In this document: in pieces, positions 27,402 to 39,104 of the stretch | How positions within the stretch are numbered: the first letter of the stretch is position 1 | How the letters are laid out: each line of letters starts with the position of its first letter | Assembly: GCA_016722705.1 (NCBI GenBank) | Contig: JADKGN010000005.1 | Location: forward strand, 1 to 64,000 | DNA from: Candidatus Dechloromonas phosphoritropha | GTDB lineage: Bacteria > Pseudomonadota > Gammaproteobacteria > Burkholderiales > Rhodocyclaceae | Direction of reading: 5' to 3' | Length of the DNA stretch: 64,000 nucleotides | Translations under genes and position numbers: made by a program | The notes under the pieces: generated by a model | Databases searched by the model: none | Seen by the model: the letters and a program-made list of their open reading frames with translations, nothing else | What the model was told of the DNA's origin: nothing

Positions 27402-28742
27402 TCAGGATTCGCCACGGACCTCCAGCGTATTCTGCCATAGGGTGATTGCCGATTCCAAGTCATTTTGGCCATGCCAGGAGAGCTTTTTGTGGTCTACGCA
27501 ACACTTTCCGGCGACCCAGACGTGAGTCACGCATTCACGGCCTGCGACATGGATGAGGTGCGATACCGGATCGTAACAGGGCGTGGTGTTCAGCCCCCTG
27601 AGGCTGACGGCGACGAGGTCGCCAGCCTTGCCGGGAGTGATCGAGCCAATTTCGCCAGCGAGGCCGAGCGCAGTGGCGCCATCGAGCGTGGCCATGCGTA
27701 ACGCCTCGCGGGCGGGCAGCGCGCTGGCATCGCCGCTGCTGCCTTTGGCCAGCAAAGCGGCCAGACGCATCTCACCGAACATGTCGAGGCGGTTGTTGCT
27801 GGCGGCGCCGTCGGTGCCGAGGCCGACGTTGATGCCGGCTTGTCGCATTCGCACGACAGGGGCGATGCCGCCGCCCAACTTGAGGTTGGAAGTCGGGCAA
27901 TGGACGACGCTGCAACCGGTCGTCGCCAGCAGTTCGAGGTCGGGTTCGTCAATGTGTATGCCATGGACGCCGATGAACCCCGGGCCGAGCAAGCCGAGCC
28001 GTTGCAACCGGGCGAGCGGGGTGAGGCCATGGAGGTGCCGGCTTTCTTCGATTTCGCGCCGGGTTTCGTGTATATGGCAATGGATCGGGATGTTGATCTG
28101 CGCCGCGAGGGTCGCCAGGCGCTCGAAAGTTGCGTCGGAAACAGTGTATGGCGCATGCGGCGCCAGGCAAAATCCGATCAGCGGATGGTTCAGCCACTGT
28201 TCGCGAACGGCGAGCCCCTTATCGATGTAATCGTCGGCGTCGCTGGCATAGGGCGTTGGAAATTCGATCGCCGTGATGCCGAGCATGGCGCGCATGCCGA
28301 ATTCCGCTGCTGCCGCCGCCGCCGCTTCGGGGTAGAAATACATGTCGTTGAAGCAGGTGATGCCGCCGGCCAGCATTTCGGCGCAGGCGAGGCGCGTCCC
28401 GTCATAGACGAACTGGTGTGAGACGTTGGCCGATTCAGCCGGCCAGATATGCTTTTCCAGCCAGTCCATCAGTGGCAGGTCGTCGGCTAGCCCGCGCATC
28501 AGGGTCATCGCGGCATGGGTGTGCAGGTTGACCAAGCCGGGAATCAGGATGTGGTCCTCCAGAACGACCCGCTGTCCTGGATCGAAGCGGTCGCGTGCTT
28601 CCCCAGTGGGCAACACGTCCACGATTCGTCCATCGTGGACGGCGACAGCATGGTTTTTGAGAACCACATCGGGGTCGACCGCGGCAATCCAGCGCGGCTC
28701 GAGCAGCAAGTCGATGGTTTGGCGAGTAGTTTTGATGGACAA
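27402..28742 (-). CDS. mtaD: 5-methylthioadenosine/S-adenosylhomocysteine deaminase (TRZ/ATZ amidohydrolase)
   Basis: This metal-dependent amidohydrolase has about 446 residues. Metal-binding and core motifs are LIPGLVNLHTHAAMTLMRGLADDLPLMDWL, CLAPHAPYTVSD, IPIHCHIHETRREIEES, GVHGIHIDEPDL, VVHCPTSNLKLGGGIAPV and VGLGTDGAASNNRLDMFGEM. They fit MtaD, which deaminates methylthioadenosine or SAH. The family N-terminus (TRQTIDLLLEPRWIAAVDP) points to TTG 28742 as start although no strong ribosome site is seen. The longer open frame up to 29390 is antisense to gyrA and is rejected. The gene is divergent from gyrA, as in Pseudomonas. Confidence 0.88.
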   Translation of the reverse strand: MSIKTTRQTIDLLLEPRWIAAVDPDVVLKNHAVAVHDGRIVDVLPTGEARDRFDPGQRVVLEDHILIPGLVNLHTHAAMTLMRGLADDLPLMDWLEKHIWPAESANVSHQFVYDGTRLACAEMLAGGITCFNDMYFYPEAAAAAAAEFGMRAMLGITAIEFPTPYASDADDYIDKGLAVREQWLNHPLIGFCLAPHAPYTVSDATFERLATLAAQINIPIHCHIHETRREIEESRHLHGLTPLARLQRLGLLGPGFIGVHGIHIDEPDLELLATTGCSVVHCPTSNLKLGGGIAPVVRMRQAGINVGLGTDGAASNNRLDMFGEMRLAALLAKGSSGDASALPAREALRMATLDGATALGLAGEIGSITPGKAGDLVAVSLRGLNTTPCYDPVSHLIHVAGRECVTHVWVAGKCCVDHKKLSWHGQNDLESAITLWQNTLEVRGES

Positions 28743-28766
28743 CGGCGTCGGACTCGGTGTACGGGG

Positions 28767-28774
28767 CGTGTTAA
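28767..28774 (+). promoter_or_regulatory. Candidate extended -10 box for gyrA
   Basis: TGTTAAAATA in the 93-base divergent gap resembles an extended -10 element about 60 bases before gyrA; no clear -35 is visible. Confidence 0.3.
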
Positions 28775-28835
28775 AATAGCAAATTACGCTCGATTCATCC
28801 AATAAAGCGCTGCCCGGGCGGCGCGGACGTGAGAC

Positions 28836-31459
<2,624 letters not shown>

Positions 31460-31460
<1 letters not shown>

Positions 31461-32545
31461 TGAGCCGGGTCTGGAATTTCAGCGCCGGTCCGGCCGCCCT
31501 TCCGGAAGAGGTCTTACGCCAGGCGCAGGAGGAAATGCTCGACTGGCACGGCGCCGGTTGCAGCGTCATGGAAATGAGTCACCGCGGCAAGGAATTCACC
31601 AGCATCATTGCGCAGGCCGAAGCCGACCTGCGCGAGTTGATGGGCATCCCGGCCAGCTACAAGGTCCTGTTCCTGCAGGGTGGGGCGACCCTGCAGTTCG
31701 CACAGATCCCGATGAATCTACTGGCCGGGCGTTCGGCTGACTACATTGTTACCGGTTCGTGGTCCGGGAAGGCGTTCAAGGAAGCGCAACGCATTGGCAA
31801 CGTCCGTTGTGCCGCAACGACCGAGAGCAGTGCGTTCACCCGCTTGCCGGGCGCCGATGAAATAAAACTCGACCCCTTCGCCGCCTATCTGCACCTGTGC
31901 ACCAACGAGACGATCCACGGCGTCGAGATCAGTGCCGGGCGCATTGCCGACACCGGCGTGCCGCTGGTCGCCGACATGTCGTCGCACATCCTGTCGCGGC
32001 CGGTTCCCGTCGAGAAATTCGGCCTGATCTACGCTGGCGCGCAGAAGAACATCGGTCCTTCGGGCCTGACGCTGGTCATCATCCGTCAGGAACTACTCGG
32101 CATGGCGCCGCTGACCATCCCGAGCATTATGGATTACGCGGTGATGGCCGAGAACGGCTCGCTGCTGAACACGCCGTCGACCTACGGCATCTATATCGCA
32201 GGCCTCGTCTTCCAGTGGCTCAAGCGCCAGGGCGGACTGGAAGGCATTGCTGCGGTCAACGCCGAAAAGGGCCGCATTTTGTACGGGTGCATCGACGCTT
32301 CCGGCGGCTTCTACACGAATCCGGTCGATCCCGACTGTCGCTCGCTGATGAACGTCCCGTTTACGCTGGCCGATCCGCAACTCGACGCCGCGTTCCTTGC
32401 CGAGTCGAAGGCGGCCGGTCTGGTGTCGCTGAAGGGCCACAAGTCGGTCGGCGGGATGCGCGCTTCGATCTACAATGCCGTGTCGCTGCAAGGCGTGCAG
32501 GTTCTGGTGGATTTCATGAACGACTTCGCCAAACGCAACGGGTAG
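31460..32545 (+). CDS. serC: Phosphoserine aminotransferase
   Basis: SerC (361 residues) makes 3-phosphoserine for serine biosynthesis and also serves pyridoxine synthesis. It starts VWNFSAGPAALPEEVL, has MSHRGKEF, LQGGATLQFAQIPMNLL, the PLP lysine in IYAGAQKNIGPSGLTLVI, and GGMRASIYNAV near the end. Two ATG codons stand in tandem (31457, 31460); I chose the second because the GGGGAGGA site is too close to the first. Either way it touches the gyrA stop. Confidence 0.96.
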
Positions 32546-32553
32546 AGGCCGAT

Positions 32554-33645
32554 ATGAGTGACGAACTGCAGAAGGAACTCGCCGGCGTCCGTGCTGATAT
32601 CGACGGCATCGACGGCGAACTGCTGCGTCTGTTCAACCAGCGCGCCCGCTGCGCGCAGAAGGTCGGCGAGATCAAGGCCGCACATGGCGCGGCGGGGCAC
32701 ATCTACCGTCCCGAGCGCGAGGCGCAGGTGCTGCGCCGCCTGCAGGAAGCCAATCCCGGCCCGCTGCCGGGCGAAAACATCACCTTCTTCTTCCGCGAGA
32801 TCATGTCGGCCTGCCTGGCGCTGGAAGAGCCGCTGGGCATCGCCTTTCTCGGTCCGCTCGGTACCTTCTCGGAATCGGCGGCGACCAAGCACTTCGGTCA
32901 CGCGGCCCGCCTGCTGCCGCAGGTTTCGATCGACGATGTCTTCCGCGAGGTCGAGTCCGGGCACGCGCAGTACGCGGTAGTCCCCGTCGAAAACTCGACC
33001 GAAGGCGCGGTTGGCCGCACGATGGACCTGTTGCTGGCGACACCGCTGCGGATCTGCGGCGAACTCGTGCTGCGGATTCACCAGCATCTGTTGTCCAGCG
33101 AAATGGATCTCGATGGGATAACCAAAGTCTATTCGCATGCCCAGTCGCTGGCGCAGTGCCACGAGTGGCTGAACCGGATGCTGCCCAACGCACAGCGGAT
33201 TCCGGTCGGCAGCAACGCGCAGGCGGCGCGGAATGCCGTGGACGAGGCAGGCGCGGCGGCGATCGCCGGTGAAGTCGCTGCTGCCCGCTACGAGCTGCCA
33301 CGCCTGGCCGAAAACATCGAGGATGAGCCAAACAACACGACACGCTTCCTGGTGCTCGGCAAGCACGACGCCGGTCCGTCGGGCCGTGACAAGACCTCGC
33401 TGATCATGTCGGCACCCAATCGCACGGGCGCCCTGCATGAACTGCTGCTGCCCTTCGCCCATGCCGGCGTTTCGATGTCGCGCCTGGAATCGCGTCCTGC
33501 CCGCCATGCGCTGTGGGAATACGTCTTCTACGTCGATGTCGATGGTCATCGCGACGATCCGGCGGTGAGGACCGCGCTGGACGAACTGGCTAGTCGCGCT
33601 GCCTATCTGAAAATCCTCGGTTCCTACCCGGTCGCCGTTTATTGA
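32554..33645 (+). CDS. pheA: Bifunctional chorismate mutase/prephenate dehydratase
   Basis: PheA (363 residues) turns chorismate into phenylpyruvate. An AroQ-type chorismate mutase forms residues 1 to about 90 (LAGVRADIDGIDGELLRLFNQRARCAQKVGEIKA). The dehydratase follows (IAFLGPLGTFSESAATKHFG, YAVVPVENSTEGAVGRTMDLLL, NTTRFLVLG) and an ACT regulatory domain closes the protein (LHELLLPFAHAGVSMSRLESRPARHALWEYVFYVDVDGH). The ESRP motif is the usual phenylalanine feedback site. It lies 8 bases after serC in the same operon. Confidence 0.97.
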   Translation: MSDELQKELAGVRADIDGIDGELLRLFNQRARCAQKVGEIKAAHGAAGHIYRPEREAQVLRRLQEANPGPLPGENITFFFREIMSACLALEEPLGIAFLGPLGTFSESAATKHFGHAARLLPQVSIDDVFREVESGHAQYAVVPVENSTEGAVGRTMDLLLATPLRICGELVLRIHQHLLSSEMDLDGITKVYSHAQSLAQCHEWLNRMLPNAQRIPVGSNAQAARNAVDEAGAAAIAGEVAAARYELPRLAENIEDEPNNTTRFLVLGKHDAGPSGRDKTSLIMSAPNRTGALHELLLPFAHAGVSMSRLESRPARHALWEYVFYVDVDGHRDDPAVRTALDELASRAAYLKILGSYPVAVY

Positions 33646-33655
33646 GAATTTGCCC

Positions 33656-34744
33656 ATGAGCCTCGTTGAACAAGCGCTGTCTTACGTTCGCGCCATTTCG
33701 CCCTACCAGCCGGGCAAGCCGATCAGCGAACTGGCCCGCGAGATGGGTATTCCGGTTGAAAAGATCGTCAAGCTGGCCTCCAACGAAAATCCGCTGGGCA
33801 TGAGTCCGAGGGCGAGAAGAGCGGTCGAGGCGGCGATCAGCGGCGTCGAGCGCTACCCGGACCAGTTCGAACTGATCGGGGCAGTGGCCGAGCGTTGCGG
33901 CGTGGCGCAGAATCAGGTCGTCCTCGGCAACGGTTCCAACGACGTGCTCGACCTGATCGCCCGTGTTTTCCTGGCCCCGGGTCGCTCCGCCGTGTTCGCG
34001 CAACATGCCTTCGCGGTTTATCCGCTGGCCACGCTGTCGACCGGCGCCGAGTTAATTGCGACGCCAGCGAAGAACTACGGCCACGATCTCGCCGCGATGC
34101 GCGCCGCAATCCGGCCCGATACGCGCATTGTTTGGGTCGCGAATCCGAACAATCCGACCGGCAACTTCCTGCCCTACCCGGAAGTGCGCACCTTTCTCGA
34201 AGCGTTACCGCAAGACGTGGTGGTCGTCCTCGACGAGGCCTACAATGAATACCTGCCGCCGGCCGAGCGCGTCGACACCGCCGGCTGGATCAGGGATTTT
34301 CCCAATCTGGTCGTCACCCGTACCTTCTCGAAGATTTTCGGTCTGGCCGGACTGCGCGTCGGCTACGCGCTGGCTTCGGCGGAAATCGCCGACCTGATGA
34401 ACCGCGTGCGCCAGCCGTTCAACGTCAACAACCTGGCAATTGCGGCGGCCATCGCCGCGCTCGACGACCACCTGTTCGTCGCCGAAAGCTACGAACTCAA
34501 CCGGCGCGGCATGGAGCAACTGGTCGCTGGAGTCAAGCGCCTCGGGCTGGAACACATTCCTTCGCACGGAAACTTCGTCACCTTTAGGGCAGGCGACGGG
34601 GCGGGTGTGAATCAGAAGCTTCTGAAACAGGGCGTCATCGTGCGGCCGATCGGCGGCTACGGCCTGCCGGAATGGCTGCGTGTCACCATCGGCACTGAAC
34701 CGGAAAACGCCCGCTTCCTCGAAGCGCTGGAGAGGGCGCTGTAG
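33656..34744 (+). CDS. hisC: Histidinol-phosphate/aromatic aminotransferase
   Basis: This PLP aminotransferase (362 residues) has KLASNENPLGMSPRARRAV, YPDQFELI, LGNGSNDVLDLIARVFL, VWVANPNNPTGNFL, VVLDEAYNEYLP and the PLP lysine in TRTFSKIFGLAGLRVGYA. In this operon position (pheA-hisC-tyrA) the enzyme usually serves aromatic amino acid synthesis as well as histidine. ATG 33656 is preferred over a TTG 6 bases upstream. Its stop abuts the tyrA start. Confidence 0.94.
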   Translation: MSLVEQALSYVRAISPYQPGKPISELAREMGIPVEKIVKLASNENPLGMSPRARRAVEAAISGVERYPDQFELIGAVAERCGVAQNQVVLGNGSNDVLDLIARVFLAPGRSAVFAQHAFAVYPLATLSTGAELIATPAKNYGHDLAAMRAAIRPDTRIVWVANPNNPTGNFLPYPEVRTFLEALPQDVVVVLDEAYNEYLPPAERVDTAGWIRDFPNLVVTRTFSKIFGLAGLRVGYALASAEIADLMNRVRQPFNVNNLAIAAAIAALDDHLFVAESYELNRRGMEQLVAGVKRLGLEHIPSHGNFVTFRAGDGAGVNQKLLKQGVIVRPIGGYGLPEWLRVTIGTEPENARFLEALERAL

Positions 34745-35614
34745 ATGCCAGAATTCGGCAAAGTTGTCGTTTTTGGAACCGGACTGATCGGCGGCTCCTT
34801 CGCGCTGGCGCTGAAAGAAGCCGAAGCGGTCGAGGAAGTGGTCGGCTTCGGTCGTACGCCATCGACGCTGAGATCTGCGCAGAAACTCGGCGTTATTGAC
34901 CGCGCCGGCATCAATCCGACCCATGAAATCGAGGATGCCGACATCGTTCTGGTTGCCACGCCGGTGGCGCAGATGCCGGAGATTTTCGGCCGTATCGCTC
35001 CGTACCTCGGTCCCAACACCATTGTCACCGACGGCGGATCGACCAAGGGCGATGTCGTTGCCGCAGCGCGCCACGCGTTCGGCGAGCGGATCAGCCACTT
35101 CGTGCCCGCGCACCCGATTGCCGGCGCCGAAAACAGTGGTCCATCGGCGGCGCGCTGGGATCTCTATCAGGGCAAGAAGGTCGTCGTCACGCCACTTCCG
35201 GAAAACGCCGACGATGCGCTTGACCACATCAAGCGCGCCTGGTCGCTGTGCGGGGCGGATATCTACGAACTGACGCCGGAAGCGCACGACCGTGTATTTG
35301 CCGCAGTCAGTCATCTGCCCCACCTGCTGTCGTTCGCGCTAGTTCATGATCTGGCGGTGCGCGAGGATGCCAACCTGTATTTCACCTTTGCCGCCTCGGG
35401 GTTCCGCGACTTCACGCGCATCGCTGCCAGCCACCCCGAAATGTGGCGCGACATCTGCCTCGCCAACCGCGACGCGCTGCTGGTCGAACTGGACAGCTAT
35501 CGCGAGCAACTCGACGAACTTCGCGTGGCGCTGGCCCGCAACGATGGCAAGCGCCTCGAGGAAATCTTCGGGGTTGCCCGGCAGGCACGGCGCGAGTGGG
35601 CCGACGAAGGCTGA
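34745..35614 (+). CDS. tyrA: Prephenate dehydrogenase
   Basis: TyrA (289 residues) oxidatively decarboxylates prephenate toward tyrosine. The NAD-binding loop VFGTGLIGGSFALAL is N-terminal. Then come VLVATPVAQMPEIF, VTDGGSTKGDVV, the catalytic region HFVPAHPIAGAENSGP and VSHLPHLLSFAL. No ACT or AroA fusion is present. In related genomes aroA, cmk and rpsA usually follow; here a DNA ligase gene starts one base after the stop. Confidence 0.95.
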   Translation: MPEFGKVVVFGTGLIGGSFALALKEAEAVEEVVGFGRTPSTLRSAQKLGVIDRAGINPTHEIEDADIVLVATPVAQMPEIFGRIAPYLGPNTIVTDGGSTKGDVVAAARHAFGERISHFVPAHPIAGAENSGPSAARWDLYQGKKVVVTPLPENADDALDHIKRAWSLCGADIYELTPEAHDRVFAAVSHLPHLLSFALVHDLAVREDANLYFTFAASGFRDFTRIAASHPEMWRDICLANRDALLVELDSYREQLDELRVALARNDGKRLEEIFGVARQARREWADEG

Positions 35615-35615
35615 A

Positions 35616-36455
35616 ATGATCCGCCTGCTGCGCGCACTGTTGCTGGCATTCGCGCTGGAGCTCCCGGCCACCCTGGCGGGCGCCGAAGCCCCGGCCATCC
35701 TGCTCGCCGAGGTCTATCGCAATCAGGTCGATGTCTCGCAGTATCTGGTCAGTGAAAAGCTCGATGGCGTGCGCGGCATCTGGGATGGCCAGACCCTGCG
35801 CTTCCGCAGCGGCAAGACCATCAGTGCACCGGCCTGGTTTCTCGATGGCCTGCCAAAGCGTCCTCTGGACGGCGAACTGTGGATGGGACGCGGTACCTTC
35901 GAACGGCTTTCCGGCATCGTTCGGCGCGAGATTCCCGATGAGGCCGAATGGCGGCAGGTGCGTTACATGATCTTCGAACTGCCTGGCGCACCCGGTACGT
36001 TTACCCAGCGCGCGGCGCTGATTCGCGAGATTGTCAAACAGGCCAATGTACCGTGGCTGCGTGAAATTGAGCAATTTCAGGTGGTCGACCGCAACAGCCT
36101 GCAAAAACGCATGACTGAGGTCGTCATGGCCGGCGGCGAAGGCTTGGTGCTGCACCGCGCCGATGCACCCTACGAAACCGGCCGTAGCGACACCCTGCTC
36201 AAGATGAAACCCTGGGAAGACGCCGAAGCGGTAGTCATCGGCCATCTGCCAGGCAAGGGCAGGCATGCCGGCAAGATGGGCGCCTTGCGCGTCCGTGCCA
36301 AAGACGGCCGCGAATTTTCGCTGGGCACCGGCTTCACCGACGAGCAACGCCGTGACCCGCCGCCAGTGGGCGCCACAGTTACCTATCGTTACCAAGACCT
36401 CACACGGAAGGGATTGCCGCGTTTCGCGAGTTTTCTGCGGGTGCGGATGGATTGA
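35616..36455 (+). CDS. ATP-dependent DNA ligase with signal peptide (Lig E type)
   Basis: The 279-residue enzyme is a minimal ATP-dependent ligase. Residues 1-23 form a signal peptide (LLRALLLAFALELPATLAGA), implying export to the periplasm. Nucleotidyltransferase motifs follow: motif I SEKLDGVRG with the adenylated Lys48, motif III LDGELWMGRGTFE, motif IV EGLVLHR and motif V LKMKPWEDAEAVVIGH, then an OB domain ending FASFLRVRMD. Lig E proteins are thought to act on extracellular or incoming DNA. It starts one base after tyrA, so it may be co-transcribed, although functionally unrelated. Confidence 0.9.
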   Translation: MIRLLRALLLAFALELPATLAGAEAPAILLAEVYRNQVDVSQYLVSEKLDGVRGIWDGQTLRFRSGKTISAPAWFLDGLPKRPLDGELWMGRGTFERLSGIVRREIPDEAEWRQVRYMIFELPGAPGTFTQRAALIREIVKQANVPWLREIEQFQVVDRNSLQKRMTEVVMAGGEGLVLHRADAPYETGRSDTLLKMKPWEDAEAVVIGHLPGKGRHAGKMGALRVRAKDGREFSLGTGFTDEQRRDPPPVGATVTYRYQDLTRKGLPRFASFLRVRMD

Positions 36456-36502
36456 CCGATGGATAAATGCCGCAGTCGAGTTGCACAAGTGGAGTGGCGT
36501 TT

Positions 36503-37570
36503 CTAAGAGTTTGCATCACTCTTTCCGTCGGCGGATACCGCAACAATGTAATGGCTGCTGCGAGAGAGAAATCTCTTTTCAACCAGGTGCCACATTGCGA
36601 CGGCGCAAATTGCGGTCAAGAAGACGGCTGTCCCCAATAGGGCCCATGGGCTGTCGCTGAACTGGCCGGATACAAGAAGAAGCTGGATTATCGGGACATG
36701 CAGGATGTAGACGCCGTAGGAAAAGTCCCCGTACTTCCCAAAATTTCCCACATGCAGGAACAACCCGAAGTAGGCAACAAGGGTCGCAAGGGCGAACGGC
36801 TCGAAGAATGGCATCGGGTACCTGAAGTTGATGGCAAGAGCGATGACAGCCGCAACCAGAAAGTAGATGCATCTGCGCTCGAATAGAGGCAGGAAATAAT
36901 AGAAGAAGGCGCCCGCCATGAAATAGGAAAGCTGTCCCGGGAGTTGTCTGCCAAGCCGCACATACAGTTCCAATCCGGTACTCTCGGCAATCGATGTCAT
37001 GAGCATCAAATATGCAAGTGACGCGCAGTAGGTGACAAGAATCACCGAGAAATGTGAGAAGCGTCTGAAGAGAAAGACAAACACGGGAACCGAGAGATAG
37101 AACAGCACCTCGATCTTGAGCGTCCAGAGCGCGCCATTTACTTCGGGTATCTTGTTGCCCTCGAAAACGCCAGGCAGTGTAGGGTGCAGGAAATTCAGGA
37201 AAAGAAGGTTGGCAACGACGTATTTTGTCCATGCAGTGGAGAAATAGTCTGCCACGTTCAATGAGCTGACAGCCACAAGACCGATTGCGCAGAGCATGAC
37301 CACGGTGAAATAGGCCGGATAGATACGGCGAACTCTTTTCCGGGCGTAAGCCCGGAGCGAGGAGGAGCGTTCGAAGCTCATGAAAATAAGGAAGCCGCTG
37401 ACCACGAAGAATGCCTTCACGGCCATCCCTGATGACAGAATTCGGGATATCGGCTCCAACTCGCTGAATCCGGATAGCCCGTGAACGTGGACCAGGCAGA
37501 CTGTTCCCGCGAACAGCAGTCTGAGCAGGTCAAAGTTGTTGGCTCTCAGACGAGGACTATTGTGCTGCAC
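36503..37570 (-). CDS. Acyltransferase family 3 (OafA/YrhL-like)
   Basis: This 355-residue integral membrane protein has about ten helices. The N-terminus NNFDLLRLLFAGTVCLVHVHGLSG with its conserved His, FFVVSGFLIFMSF, RVRRIYPAYF and ALWTLKIEVLFYLSVPVFVFLF are typical of O-acyltransferases that decorate O-antigen, capsule or other glycans. No partner biosynthesis genes are adjacent. It converges with the ligase gene, and its base composition looks lower in GC than its housekeeping neighbours, which suggests acquisition. Confidence 0.85.
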   Translation of the reverse strand: MQHNSPRLRANNFDLLRLLFAGTVCLVHVHGLSGFSELEPISRILSSGMAVKAFFVVSGFLIFMSFERSSSLRAYARKRVRRIYPAYFTVVMLCAIGLVAVSSLNVADYFSTAWTKYVVANLLFLNFLHPTLPGVFEGNKIPEVNGALWTLKIEVLFYLSVPVFVFLFRRFSHFSVILVTYCASLAYLMLMTSIAESTGLELYVRLGRQLPGQLSYFMAGAFFYYFLPLFERRCIYFLVAAVIALAINFRYPMPFFEPFALATLVAYFGLFLHVGNFGKYGDFSYGVYILHVPIIQLLLVSGQFSDSPWALLGTAVFLTAICAVAMWHLVEKRFLSRSSHYIVAVSADGKSDANS

Positions 37571-38013
37571 AAGGGGCTCCAGGTGTTGATTTCATCAGGG
37601 CGTAACGAACCTGGTGCTGATTCCGATCTTGTTCGAGGTCCACAGCCTGATATTTTTCGACGCGAAGGGCGAATCCTACCAAGTTTCCTCGGTGGTGCGT
37701 GGCAAGTGTTGGCTCATTTCCAGGGCAATCGCATTTGCCCCGGAGGTTCGAGGCCGAGCAATGAAATCCGATGGTCTGAAAGACGGTCGGCGGTACAGCG
37801 TGCCCTCATCCGTGTGTTCCGAGAATCAGGCCTTGAGCGCGATAATCTTCAAGGATGCCGGGTCCGAAAGAGAGGGGTCGCTCCGGGTCGGGGTGTAGAG
37901 TTATCCACGGTCGGCCGACAGACGGCGCTCCTTCTGCAGCCAGCTGACTGGTGGCCGGCGGTGGGCCCCAAGGGGACTTCCTTCGGGGCGTAACTCGGTA
38001 AGCATGGACAGGG
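37571..38013. other. Non-coding stretch between acyltransferase and IS21 remnant
   Basis: I see no credible gene in these 443 bases. Short open frames lack family features and ribosome sites. The part near the IS21 remnant probably contains its decayed right end, whose exact boundary I cannot fix. Confidence 0.5.
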
Positions 38014-38320
38014 TCATTCGGGTTTGCTTTTCTTGCGCAGGGACTCGCCATCGAGATTGAGGTAATGCGCTTAATGGACCAGGTGGTCGAGAATGGCATC
38101 GGCCAGGGTTGGGTCACCGATGACGGCATACCAGTACCGCATCGGTAACTGGCTGGTGATGATGGTGGAACGGCAACCATGTCGGTCATCGACGATTTTC
38201 AGCAAGTCGCGGCGGCTCTCGTCGGTCAACGGCGCCAGGCCCCAGTCATTGATGATCAGTACGTCGGTCTTGGCCAGCTGCGCCAAGGCCTTGGCATGGC
38301 TGCCATCGTGGCGCCCCAGC
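38014..38320 (-). pseudogene. istB: istB C-terminal fragment (IS21 family)
   Basis: The fragment encodes LAQLAKTDVLIINDWGLAPLTDESRRDLLKIVDDRHG, STIITSQLP and GDPTLADAILDHLVH, the C-terminal half of the IS21 helper ATPase with its Walker B region. An in-frame TAA at 38071 comes before the family C-terminus LNLDGESLRKKSKPE, which runs to 38014. The upstream half was cut off by IS66 at 38320 and is found again at 40714-41038. Confidence 0.88.
38313..38320. repeat. Target-site duplication of IS66, left copy
   Basis: GCCCCAGC, repeated exactly at 40714-40721 on the other side of the IS66 element. Confidence 0.9.
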
Positions 38321-38409
38321 GTAACCGGTAACTCTGCGGCGTTCTTTCCAGCGCCGATCGTGCTGTCGACAATCTCCTCCTCGAATCACGAAACGCGGAG
38401 GAGGCCAGG

Positions 38410-38718
38410 ATGGCCAAGGCAGGGGAAGGGTCGCGGGTGCGGCGTAGCGCGAGCGAATGGGGGGCGTTGCTGTCGCGATTTCCGGGCAGCGGTTTGAACG
38501 TTGCGACCTTCTGCAAACGCGAAGGGATCAGCGATACCAGCTTCCATCGCTGGCGCACACGTCTGGGCATCGCCCTCGACAGTCAGGACAAGGCCAGCGG
38601 CCAGCCGGCCACCTTCGTCGACGTCGGCCCTCTGAGCACAACCACGGCGACGCCCGCTCGTTTCCACCTCACCCTCGACCTCGGCGGCGGCCTGATCCTG
38701 CAGCCGGAGCGCCGCTGA
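38410..38718 (+). CDS. tnpA: IS66 accessory protein TnpA
   Basis: This 102-residue protein has the helix-turn-helix pattern SGLNVATFCKREGISDTSFHRWR of the IS66 Orf1/IS3-like accessory family. Its stop overlaps the tnpB start (TGATG), as usual in IS66. Confidence 0.88.
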   Translation: MAKAGEGSRVRRSASEWGALLSRFPGSGLNVATFCKREGISDTSFHRWRTRLGIALDSQDKASGQPATFVDVGPLSTTTATPARFHLTLDLGGGLILQPERR

Positions 38719-39095
38719 TGTTTTTCCCTGAAGGCCAAATCCGCGTCCAAGTCTATGGCCAGCCGGTCGACCTGCGCAAATCCTTCGACGGTCTGTACGC
38801 GATCACCCGTCATGTCCTCGGTCAGGACCCGCTGAGCGGCCAGCTCTTCGTCTTCTTCAATCGCCGTGGCACTCAGGTGAAGGTGCTCTACTGGGATCGC
38901 AGCGGCTTCTGCCTGTGGGCCAAGCGTCTCGAAGAAGGCCGTTTCGTCGCCAACTGGGATAAAGTGCGCACGTGCGAAATCGACTGGACCGGTCTGAAAC
39001 TGCTCCTCGAAGGGATCGAGCCGGGACGCCGGAAGAAGCGTTATCACGCCTCTGGAGCGCCCATAAAAACGCTTCAAAACAGCGGCTTGTGTTAA
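38718..39095 (+). CDS. tnpB: IS66 accessory protein TnpB
   Basis: The 125-residue protein contains VYGQPVDLRKSFDGLYAITRHVLGQDPLSGQLFVFFNRRGTQVKVLYWDRSGFCLWAKRLEEGRF, the conserved IS66 Orf2 (TnpB) core. Start ATG 38718 overlaps the tnpA stop. Its biochemical role is unknown, though it is needed for IS66 transposition. The C-terminus is normal. Confidence 0.93.
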   Translation: MFFPEGQIRVQVYGQPVDLRKSFDGLYAITRHVLGQDPLSGQLFVFFNRRGTQVKVLYWDRSGFCLWAKRLEEGRFVANWDKVRTCEIDWTGLKLLLEGIEPGRRKKRYHASGAPIKTLQNSGLC

Positions 39096-39104
39096 AATGC
39101 ACGC

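Noticed and set aside
37481..37993. Open frames between the acyltransferase and the IS21 remnant
   Set aside because: No ribosome site, no motifs, and composition typical of non-coding sequence.
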